From assembly GCA_958346935.1 (NCBI GenBank), contig CATVTM010000013.1, positions 1 through 35,881 of the forward strand: a stretch of 35,881 nucleotides of DNA, read 5' to 3'. Below the pieces are notes generated by a model that saw only the letters and a program-made list of their open reading frames with translations, was not told the origin of the DNA and did no database searches. The translations under genes and the position numbers were made by a program. Shown one piece after another: positions 30,167 to 35,881 of this stretch. The DNA comes from an uncultured Collinsella sp. Its GTDB lineage: Bacteria > Actinomycetota > Coriobacteriia > Coriobacteriales > Coriobacteriaceae. Position 1 is the first letter of the stretch; every line of letters starts with the position of its first letter.

Positions 30167-31420
30167 ATGAGGGACCTGGGAGACACAATCGCATACCTGC
30201 GCCGGGGCATACGGGAGATTCTGTGCCTGGCGCTTTTCGTTTTTACGTTTTTGGCTGTCGAGTACCTCTTTGATGTGCGCGTCGCCGAGTTTGTACCGTC
30301 GAATGAGGTTGTCATTTACGAGAGCATCGTCATTGGTGCGAGCGTGATCGGCTTTTTCGTGCGCCCTCTTCTGTACTATCGTCGCCCTCAGGCGATTGCT
30401 GCGACGAGTGACATCACAGGCGTGCTGTTGGTGCCGGCATTGCTGCTGATGATTATGGCGGTGCAGTTCCAAGTGGTGATTGCCGGGGGCTTGGTTGCCT
30501 GTTGCGCTCTGGGCTACTGCGGATCGACCGCCCATGCCAACTTTGCGCGTCGTTTTGCGCGGACCCCTTGCCTGGCGCGTGCCGCGGCGCTTTCCTATGC
30601 TGCCGGCATTCTGGTTCAGGTGCTCAACCATATGGTAATGCCCGCGGGAATTCCGCAACAATTTGTGCTGATTGCCTGCGCGATTGCGCAGGTAGGGCTG
30701 CTCCATGTCGCCCGGCGAGCCAAGCTGCGCGACGAGGCTGCGCCCGAGTTTGAGGCTGAGATTGCCGAGCTATCGGTCGATGCGTCGGAATATGGCGCCA
30801 AGTGGCAGGAAGCCCCCGAGGCAAAGGCGGCTTTTCATGCCGCCGTGGTGCGTCTGACGGTGGCGACCGCCTGCCTCACGGGCGTATTCGCCGCTCTCAA
30901 TGCGGGGCTTACGACCTCGCATGCCGCCGGCGCTATCGACTTGGGTGACTGGCCGCGCCTGTTGCTCATCTTGAGCGTCCTTGCCGCCGGCGTCTTGTAT
31001 GACCTGCACGGACGCTCGTACATGAACATCATCATGACGTGTGCCGCCATGCTGTCCACACTCTCGTTCTTTCTGCTTATCACCGATGCTAATGGCGGTA
31101 ATGTACTTGCCGCCACGATGATTTTCTACCTGGGCTCGGGCTTTTTCGTGGTGTTCTTTACCGCGAAGTTCGCTGCCGTTTCGATGTATGCCCGCTGGGC
31201 GTATCTGTGGCCATGCATGGGTCGCGTCATCAACAATATCTGCACGCTGCTGGTGACGGCGCCGGCGGTGGCGATTATCTCGAGCCAAAACGTGCTGACG
31301 GCAGTTGCCGTGGTGCTTGTGCTGTTTGTGGGCATTGCGATTTCGCTGCTGGGACAGTTTGGGCAAGGCGCCGACGGTTCGGCATCGCGCGGGGGGGGGG
31401 TTGGCGTTTGCCGTCGATGA
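30167..31420 (+). CDS. Membrane domain of a LuxR-type regulator (frame ends early after a G10 tract)
   Basis: As read, 417 residues with about 11-12 hydrophobic helices. The frame then crosses a run of ten G (31391-31400), adds GVGVCRR and stops at 31420. The first ~408 residues form a transporter-like membrane sensor, as found in Coriobacteriia regulators that carry a LuxR helix-turn-helix at the C-terminus. That helix-turn-helix does exist, in the next frame (31401-31715). With nine or twelve G the two join into one protein of about 515 residues. The present sequence would make a regulator without its DNA-binding domain. Either this is a phase-off state, a fixed mutation, or a sequencing error in the homopolymer. 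The start follows GGGGGG at a good distance. Confidence 0.75.
   Translation: MRDLGDTIAYLRRGIREILCLALFVFTFLAVEYLFDVRVAEFVPSNEVVIYESIVIGASVIGFFVRPLLYYRRPQAIAATSDITGVLLVPALLLMIMAVQFQVVIAGGLVACCALGYCGSTAHANFARRFARTPCLARAAALSYAAGILVQVLNHMVMPAGIPQQFVLIACAIAQVGLLHVARRAKLRDEAAPEFEAEIAELSVDASEYGAKWQEAPEAKAAFHAAVVRLTVATACLTGVFAALNAGLTTSHAAGAIDLGDWPRLLLILSVLAAGVLYDLHGRSYMNIIMTCAAMLSTLSFFLLITDANGGNVLAATMIFYLGSGFFVVFFTAKFAAVSMYARWAYLWPCMGRVINNICTLLVTAPAVAIISSQNVLTAVAVVLVLFVGIAISLLGQFGQGADGSASRGGGVGVCRR
31391..31400 (+). repeat. Poly-G tract (ten G) inside the LuxR-type gene
   Basis: Ten consecutive G lie exactly at the joint between membrane domain and DNA-binding domain. Removing one G, or adding two, gives the continuous reading SRGGGLAFAVDDLGEIH into the helix-turn-helix part. 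Such tracts change length readily during replication. Confidence 0.9.
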
Positions 31421-31715
31421 CCTTGGCGAGATCCATGCGCCCGAACGGGCCGATACGGTGCCGCCGGAGGCTCCGGAGCTGTCGTTTAACGAGCGTCTTG
31501 AGGGCTTTGTCGCCGCCTTTGGCCTTACCAAGCGCGAGCGCGATGTCCTGGAGGCCCTGGTTGCATCGGACGACAGCGTGCAGGATGTGGCGGCGTCGCT
31601 CTTCCTTTCGCGCTCCACGCTCTACCGCCATATCGCCTCGATTAACAAAAAGGTTGAAGTGACGTCACGCGTGGCGCTCATCAACTACTTCTGGTCCTGG
31701 ACGCCCCAAGACTAG
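31401..31715 (+). pseudogene. Out-of-frame LuxR helix-turn-helix part of the same gene
   Basis: About 104 residues in the frame shifted by one base: LAFAVDDLGEIHAPERADTV, a linker, then FGLTKRERDVLEALVASDDS and VQDVAASLFLSRSTLYRHIA, a clear LuxR/GerE DNA-binding domain, ending at the TAG at 31713-31715. There is no ATG with a ribosome site to start it on its own in this frame. It is therefore silent unless the G tract changes length or the ribosome or polymerase slips on it. The coding sequence is otherwise intact, with no stops and conserved motifs, which suggests recent or reversible inactivation. Confidence 0.75.
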
Positions 31716-31732
31716 CAACCGGGCAAACGCCA

Positions 31733-31937
31733 AAACCGCCACAAAGGGGACAGACACCTTTGTGGCGGTTTGGAGGCAGGCAGCCCAATCCCGCCGGTTT
31801 GTCTCGATCTGTAACAGTTGCTCAGCAAAACCGAGCCCAGATGTTACAGATTGAGATATTTCGGCGCGACCGCTGCATTTGTCTCAATCTGTAACAGGTA
31901 GAGGCGATTTTGCCGGCTAAGTGTTACAGATTGAGAC
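31733..31937. repeat. Composite palindromic repeat, copy 2, inverted (three hairpins)
   Basis: Hairpin P is 31733-31771 (AAACCGCCACAAAGG with its exact complement), hairpin C is 31801-31857 and hairpin D is 31881-31937 (both GTCTC..ATCTGTAACA with TGTTACAGATTGAGA). Read as reverse complement it matches 19257-19462 in order, spacing and linkers (GAGACAAACCGGCGG is shared). P starts 18 bases after the LuxR gene stop and may end its transcript. This block fills most of the gene-free stretch 31716-32052; the rest, to the mgtA stop, shows only a weak CACC/GGTG hairpin. Confidence 0.75.
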
Positions 31938-32052
31938 GTTGGGGATGCAGCGCCGTGCTAACCGTCACCTTTAATGGTGGTTTTCGGTCGCCGGCTTGGT
32001 AAAGCGTGTCGGCGCGGCACCCCAAGCATCCTTGACGGTGGCGCCAGTGGAG

Positions 32053-34821
32053 CTACAGCAGCTCGTCGTGGCGGGCGATATAGCAATGCTTGGCAAGCTG
32101 CGTGAGCGCGATGTAGGCGGCGACGATACCAACGAGCAGCGCAAAGAAGCTCGCGGGCAATGCCATGAGCCCCAGGGCATCGGCGATGGGGCTTGCCGGC
32201 AGCCAGGTGACGAGCGCCAGGCCCAGCACGGTAAGAACGCACAATGCGGGCGCGGCGTGGTCGCGCGGGCTCGGCAGATGCGGGGAGCGCAACATGTGGA
32301 CCACGAGTGTCTGCGACCACATGGACTCGACAAACCAGCCGCTCTGGAAGAGCGCAGCAAAGGTCGCCATACCCGCGACGTCGCCCGCGGCGGCAAGCTC
32401 GGACCAGCTTGCGTCCACGGCGGCGGGGCACACGACAAAGAAGAGCGCGGCGAAGGTCACGATGTCAAACAGCGAGCTCACGGGGCCCAGCTCGAGCATA
32501 AAGCCCTTGATGGATGCGGCGTCCCAGGCACGCGGGCGGGCAGTCCAGGCGTCGTCGACCGTGTCCCACGGCAGTGCGATGCACACGATCTCGTAGACCA
32601 GCGACAGCAGTACCAGCTGCAGGGCGCTCATGGGCAAAAACGGCAAGAACAGGCTCGCGACGGTCACGGACAGCACATTGCCAAAGTTGGAGCTCACCGT
32701 GGTCTTGAGGTACTTGAGCAGGTTGCCGTAAGTGCGGCGGCCTTCGATGATGCCGCGCTCGAGCACGCCCAGGTCCTTCTGAAGCAAGATGATATCGGCG
32801 GATTCCTTGGCAATATCGACGGCCGAATCGACCGAGATGCCGCAATCGCTCGCACGCATGGCGGCGGCGTCGTTGATGCCGTCGCCCATAAAGCCCACGG
32901 TGTGGCCGAGCATCTCGCGCATGACACGTACCAGGCGCGCCTTCTGCAGCGGCGAGAGCTTGGCGAAGAGGTGGGTTTTCTCGGCGCGCTTGGCAAGTTC
33001 GGCGTCATCGAGCGCATCGATCTCGGAGCCGAGCAAGACGTTGCTCGCATCGATACCAATCTGCTCGCAGACGGTGGCGGCGACGCGGTCGTTGTCGCCG
33101 GTTAGGACCTTGACCGCCACGCCCTTGGCCTCGAGGGTGGCGACGGCGCCCGCGGCACTTGCTTTGGGCGGATCGAGGAAGGCCAAAAAGCCCATCAGCA
33201 CCATGTCGCACTCGTCGGCGATGCCAAACTCGCCCACGCAGCGCGGATTGGTCTTCTGCGCCACGGCAATTACGCGTAGGCCCTCGGCGTTAAGTCCGGC
33301 GATCTGCTTGCGAATCTGGGCGAGCTTCTCGTCGGTGAGCGGCTGAGCGATGCCATCGATCTCGACAAAGGAGCAGATCTCGAGCATTTCCTCGGCAGCG
33401 CCCTTGGTAACCATCTGGGTTTTGCCTTGGGCGTCGGCGACAACTACGCTCAGGCGACGGCGCGAGAAATCGAAGGGAACCTCGTCGACCTTGGTGTAGC
33501 GGTCGCGCAGGCTCTGGCCCAGCATGGAATCGGGTGCGACGGTCGAGGGCGTCACATCGGCACGGTCGATTACGGCCAGGTCGATAAGATTTTTGAGGCC
33601 GGTCTGGAAGAAGCTGTTCAAAAACGCATGGCGCAGCACGCGCGCGTCCTCGTTGCCATCGGTGTTGAGGTAGCGCTCGAGCACGATGCGGTCTTCGGTG
33701 AGGGTGCCGGTCTTGTCGCAGCACAGGACGTCCATCGCTCCGAGGTTTTGAATCGCCGGCAGCTCCTTGACGATAACCTGGCGACGGGCGAGGTCCTTGG
33801 CGCCCTGCGACAGGCTCGTGGTCACGATGACGGGAAGCATCTGCGGCGTGATGCCCACGGCCACGCTCGTGGCGAACAGCAGCGCGTCGATGACGTTGCC
33901 CTTGGTGGCGGCGTTGATGGCAAAGACGGCCGGCGCCATAACGAGCATCAGGCGCACCAGCAGCATGGAGACGCTCGAGACGCCGCGGTCAAACGCGCTC
34001 TTTTCGCCGCGCCCGTTGAGCATCTTGGCGATGCCGCCCAGGTAGGTGTCCGAGCCGGTGGCAACGACAAGCGCCATGGCGGCGCCGTTTTGCACGGAGG
34101 TGCCGGTAAAGACGATGTTCTTGCAGGCAGAGAGTGGCAGTGCGGAGCCGTCGGCGCCCTCGACGACGGTGACGGCGGTGGTCTTCTCGACGGCCTCGCT
34201 CTCGCCGGTGAGTGCGGACTCGATCACAAACAGGTCGCGCGCGGTGATGATGCGGGCATCTGCCGGCACCATATCGCCGGCAGAGAGACGGATCACATCA
34301 CCGGGGACGAGCTCGTCGAAGGGGATCTCGATGCGCTCGCCGTCGCGCAGGGCGGTGCAAGTGTTGGAGACCAGGTCCTTGAGGGCCTCGGCCGCATTGC
34401 CGCTGCGGGCTTCCTGGATAAACTTCATGCCGCCCGATACCAGCAGCATGGTGCCGATGACGATGACCGTGGAGGGGTCGCGCTGCGGTTCGGGCACGGC
34501 GAGCACGTCGATGTAGAGCGAGACCAGTGCGAGCGCGGCGAGGATGCCGGCGAAGGGATCGATGAACGCGTCGGCGATGCGGCGGGCGAGCGTTTTGGTC
34601 GTTGCCTCGATGGTGTTGGGGCCGACGGCGTTCAGGCGCTCAGTTGCCTGCTCGACGGTGAGGCCGTTTGCCGTGGCGTCAAGCAGTACGAGGGCGTCCT
34701 CGGCACTATGGGTGGCGGCGAATATGGTGTTCTTGGACAGGCCGGTATGAGCGGCAGGGCGCGCCGTGCGGCGGCGCTTGGAGATGGCTTCGAGTACCGT
34801 GACGGTTTTGAGCATCAGCAT
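32053..34821 (-). CDS. mgtA: Mg2+-importing P-type ATPase (MgtA/MgtB type)
   Basis: 922 residues, full length for P3B-type ATPases. Visible in order: a cation-ATPase N-terminal domain, TGES (205-208), the fourth-helix motif SVAVGITPQMLPVIV, the phosphorylated Asp 369 in CCDKTGTLTEDRIVLE, the KGAAEEM nucleotide-site motif, TGDND and GDGINDAAAM, then the six C-terminal helices. It uses ATP to bring Mg2+ into the cell, usually when external Mg2+ is low. The start at 34821 follows AAGGAGGA; a second ATG two codons on is spaced worse. It has a promoter about 280 bases upstream and a long leader with a small ORF, so post-initiation control is likely. A possible second Mg2+ transporter is at the left end of the window. 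Confidence 0.95.
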   Translation of the reverse strand: MLMLKTVTVLEAISKRRRTARPAAHTGLSKNTIFAATHSAEDALVLLDATANGLTVEQATERLNAVGPNTIEATTKTLARRIADAFIDPFAGILAALALVSLYIDVLAVPEPQRDPSTVIVIGTMLLVSGGMKFIQEARSGNAAEALKDLVSNTCTALRDGERIEIPFDELVPGDVIRLSAGDMVPADARIITARDLFVIESALTGESEAVEKTTAVTVVEGADGSALPLSACKNIVFTGTSVQNGAAMALVVATGSDTYLGGIAKMLNGRGEKSAFDRGVSSVSMLLVRLMLVMAPAVFAINAATKGNVIDALLFATSVAVGITPQMLPVIVTTSLSQGAKDLARRQVIVKELPAIQNLGAMDVLCCDKTGTLTEDRIVLERYLNTDGNEDARVLRHAFLNSFFQTGLKNLIDLAVIDRADVTPSTVAPDSMLGQSLRDRYTKVDEVPFDFSRRRLSVVVADAQGKTQMVTKGAAEEMLEICSFVEIDGIAQPLTDEKLAQIRKQIAGLNAEGLRVIAVAQKTNPRCVGEFGIADECDMVLMGFLAFLDPPKASAAGAVATLEAKGVAVKVLTGDNDRVAATVCEQIGIDASNVLLGSEIDALDDAELAKRAEKTHLFAKLSPLQKARLVRVMREMLGHTVGFMGDGINDAAAMRASDCGISVDSAVDIAKESADIILLQKDLGVLERGIIEGRRTYGNLLKYLKTTVSSNFGNVLSVTVASLFLPFLPMSALQLVLLSLVYEIVCIALPWDTVDDAWTARPRAWDAASIKGFMLELGPVSSLFDIVTFAALFFVVCPAAVDASWSELAAAGDVAGMATFAALFQSGWFVESMWSQTLVVHMLRSPHLPSPRDHAAPALCVLTVLGLALVTWLPASPIADALGLMALPASFFALLVGIVAAYIALTQLAKHCYIARHDELL

Positions 34822-34906
34822 AGGGTCCTCCTTGTTGAGGGGAGTTAGCGTACGTGTCGTATTTGCTTCAAAAAACCTAGATGTCGCTCACGTCAAGCTC
34901 TTGAGC

Positions 34907-34940
34907 CCACAAAGGGTGCAGCGCGCCTTTGCGGTGGTTT
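34907..34940 (-). repeat. Degenerate P-type hairpin in the mgtA leader
   Basis: On the minus strand AAACCACCGCAAAGG is identical to the left half of the hairpin at 17973-18011, but the right half is CCCTTTGTGG without the closing GGTTT. It lies between the small leader ORF and mgtA. Without a U tract it should not terminate transcription. Confidence 0.45.
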
Positions 34941-34960
34941 TGGCGATCTGCCGGTGGCGT

Positions 34961-35032
34961 TTATGCGTGTGCGGAGTCCTCGCGGCGTGCCGAGGGCGAC
35001 ATGCAGGTTTTTCGACTAGGACTGCCTTCCAT
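34961..35032 (-). CDS. Small leader ORF (23 codons) upstream of mgtA
   Basis: The ATG at 35032 is preceded at seven bases by a perfect AGGAGG (minus strand of 35039-35044), a better site than many genes here have. The peptide begins MEGSPSRKTCMSPSARR and ends EDSAHA; it is Ser/Arg-rich with two prolines. It lies within the transcript predicted from the promoter at 35100-35128 and ends about 140 bases before mgtA. Enterobacterial mgtA leaders carry a short proline-containing ORF (MgtL) that couples translation to transcription of mgtA; this peptide is not similar in sequence. A regulatory role is inference. Confidence 0.45.
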   Translation of the reverse strand: MEGSPSRKTCMSPSARREDSAHA

Positions 35033-35099
35033 GGCACACCTCCTAAAGGCTGAGCGCAGCGCGCTTTGGGTATCTCGTACCCCTTTTTAATCCGCCCGT

Positions 35100-35128
35100 A
35101 TTCTTGATGAGGGGGTTTGACATGTCAA
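35100..35128 (-). promoter_or_regulatory. Promoter of mgtA
   Basis: On the minus strand a perfect TTGACA (complement of 35123-35128), a 17-base spacer and AAGAAT (complement of 35100-35105). Transcription would start near 35094, giving a leader of about 270 bases. Confidence 0.55.
35117..35128. promoter_or_regulatory. Palindrome over the mgtA -35 box
   Basis: TTGACATGTCAA is a perfect 12-base palindrome flanked by GGGGGT and CCCC, so the symmetry extends almost to 22 bases. It covers the -35 box of mgtA and lies between mgtA and pyrE, a good place for a repressor. Confidence 0.4.
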
Positions 35129-35258
35129 CCCCATTGTTCGGAAAACCATTCCCCCTGACAAAGCCTTTACAGAATGCCGTGGCCCCAAAGCGCGCCCGCA
35201 TCGACGCTTCGCCTGCGCTAAACTGGAAGGCACGTACGCGATTACGAGAGGAGCCCGC

Positions 35259-35881
35259 ATGGAGGCTTACAAGCAAGAGTTCATCAAGTTTATGGTCGAG
35301 TCCGACGTTCTTAAGTTCGGCAGCTTTACGCTCAAGAGCGGCCGTCAGTCCCCGTTCTTTATGAACGCCGGCGCTTACGTGACGGGCTATCAGCTCAAGA
35401 AGCTGGGCGAGTATTACGCCCAAGCCATCCACGATAACTTTGGCGACGACTTTGACGTCCTGTTTGGGCCGGCCTACAAGGGTATTCCGCTGGCTGTTGT
35501 TACCGCCATTGCCTACCACGAGCTGTACGGCAAGGAGGTCAAGTACTGCTGTGACCGCAAGGAGGCCAAGGACCACGGTGCCGATAAGGGCAACCTGCTG
35601 GGTTATGAGCCCAAGGACGGCGACCGCGTGGTCATGGTCGAGGACGTTACCACCAGCGGCAAGTCCATCGACGAGACCTATCCCAAGGTCAAGGCTGCTG
35701 CCGATGTCGAGATCAAGGGCCTGATCGTGTCCCTCAACCGCATGGAGGTCGGCAAGGGCGGCGTGACCACCGCGCAGAAGGAGATCGAGGCAAAGTACGG
35801 TTTCCCCGTCGCGAGCATTGTTTCCATGGCCGAGGTCGTCGAGACCCTCTACAACCACGAGATCGACGGCAAGGTTGTCAT
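35259..35881 (+). CDS. pyrE: Orotate phosphoribosyltransferase, 5' part (3' end outside window)
   Basis: 207 codons are present and the frame runs off the window. The enzyme joins orotate and PRPP to give OMP in pyrimidine synthesis. The PRPP-binding motif VVMVEDVTTSGKS lies at 124-136. The catalytic loop CDRKEAKDHGADKG (98-111), the orotate-site text SGRQSPFFMNAG (27-38) and FGPAYKGIPLA (69-79) are typical of the longer PyrE subtype. The start at 35259 follows GAGAGGAG. A possible -10 TAAACT is at 35219-35224. No PyrR-type leader is evident. It is divergent from mgtA; the shared region is described under the mgtA promoter and leader. Confidence 0.93.
   Translation, partial: MEAYKQEFIKFMVESDVLKFGSFTLKSGRQSPFFMNAGAYVTGYQLKKLGEYYAQAIHDNFGDDFDVLFGPAYKGIPLAVVTAIAYHELYGKEVKYCCDRKEAKDHGADKGNLLGYEPKDGDRVVMVEDVTTSGKSIDETYPKVKAAADVEIKGLIVSLNRMEVGKGGVTTAQKEIEAKYGFPVASIVSMAEVVETLYNHEIDGKVV

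Noticed and set aside
31207..31662. Third plus-strand frame across the end of the membrane LuxR gene
   Set aside because: No domain match and atypical composition; it is a shadow of the two frames that carry the membrane and helix-turn-helix parts.
35065..35088. GGGTA/TACCC hairpin followed by CTTTTT on the plus strand as a terminator
   Set aside because: Only a five-base stem and no plus-strand gene upstream to end; it lies in the mgtA leader on the other strand.
34822..35094. M-box (Mg2+) riboswitch in the mgtA leader
   Set aside because: I looked for the conserved GGTGAGGCTCCT core and did not find it on the transcript strand; a covariance-model search would be needed to exclude a divergent form.
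35104..35364. 86-residue plus-strand frame upstream of pyrE
   Set aside because: No ribosome site and it overlaps the pyrE start in another frame; the pyrE frame has clear motifs.

Overview
The window is a high-GC, gene-dense stretch of what looks like a gut Coriobacteriia chromosome, probably Collinsella or a close relative. This is inferred from GC-rich codon use, the abundance of PTS and glycoside genes, a LuxR-type regulator fused to a large membrane domain, and several families of short palindromic intergenic repeats. There is no rRNA, tRNA, CRISPR array, phage gene or transposase gene. Both ends cut genes: an Nramp-type transporter at the left and pyrE at the right.

Layout. Positions 1-1143 hold the 3' part of an Nramp-family transporter with an intrinsic terminator, followed by a 485-base gap holding an inverted-repeat element. 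1629-3845 (-) is an acyltransferase-3/SGNH O-acyltransferase. 4033-6007 is a ribokinase plus nucleoside hydrolase pair for nucleoside/ribose salvage. 6105-10180 is a beta-glucoside operon: a LicT/BglG antiterminator behind its own RAT/terminator leader, a PTS EIIBC, and a GH1 6-phospho-beta-glucosidase. 10363-11373 is a LacI regulator. 11632-16464 is a sugar operon (isomerase, transketolase in two subunits, GlpK-like FGGY kinase) whose upstream region carries words shared with the LacI gene's own promoter. Its gene content matches what I recall of D-apiose catabolism. 16617-17893 holds luxS, behind a four-segment attenuator-like leader, and a DUF4867 protein.

18020-19126 (-) is an orphan STAND-like ATPase. 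19606-21036 is a second, stand-alone 6-phospho-beta-glucosidase. 21300-25299 is a three-gene signalling unit: a membrane protein with a kinase-like but apparently inactive C-terminus, a NarL-type histidine kinase and a response regulator, with stop-start overlaps. 25491-29788 (-) is a four-gene unit of zinc-ribbon and SPFH proteins plus a lipoprotein, resembling part of the Bacillus ydjFGHI envelope-stress module. 30167-31715 is a membrane LuxR regulator interrupted by a run of ten G, so that the DNA-binding domain is out of frame. 32053-34821 (-) is an MgtA-type Mg2+ P-type ATPase with a long leader carrying a small ORF. 35259-35881 is the start of pyrE.

Most notable points: the G10 tract that could switch a membrane-bound regulator on and off; a possible apiose operon; the attenuator-like leader of luxS; a ~205-bp composite palindromic repeat present in two inverted copies 12 kb apart; a second palindrome family whose two copies keep pairing while their sequence differs; and an mgtA leader with a well-formed 23-codon ORF. 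All calls come from reading sequence and motifs; no database search was run.
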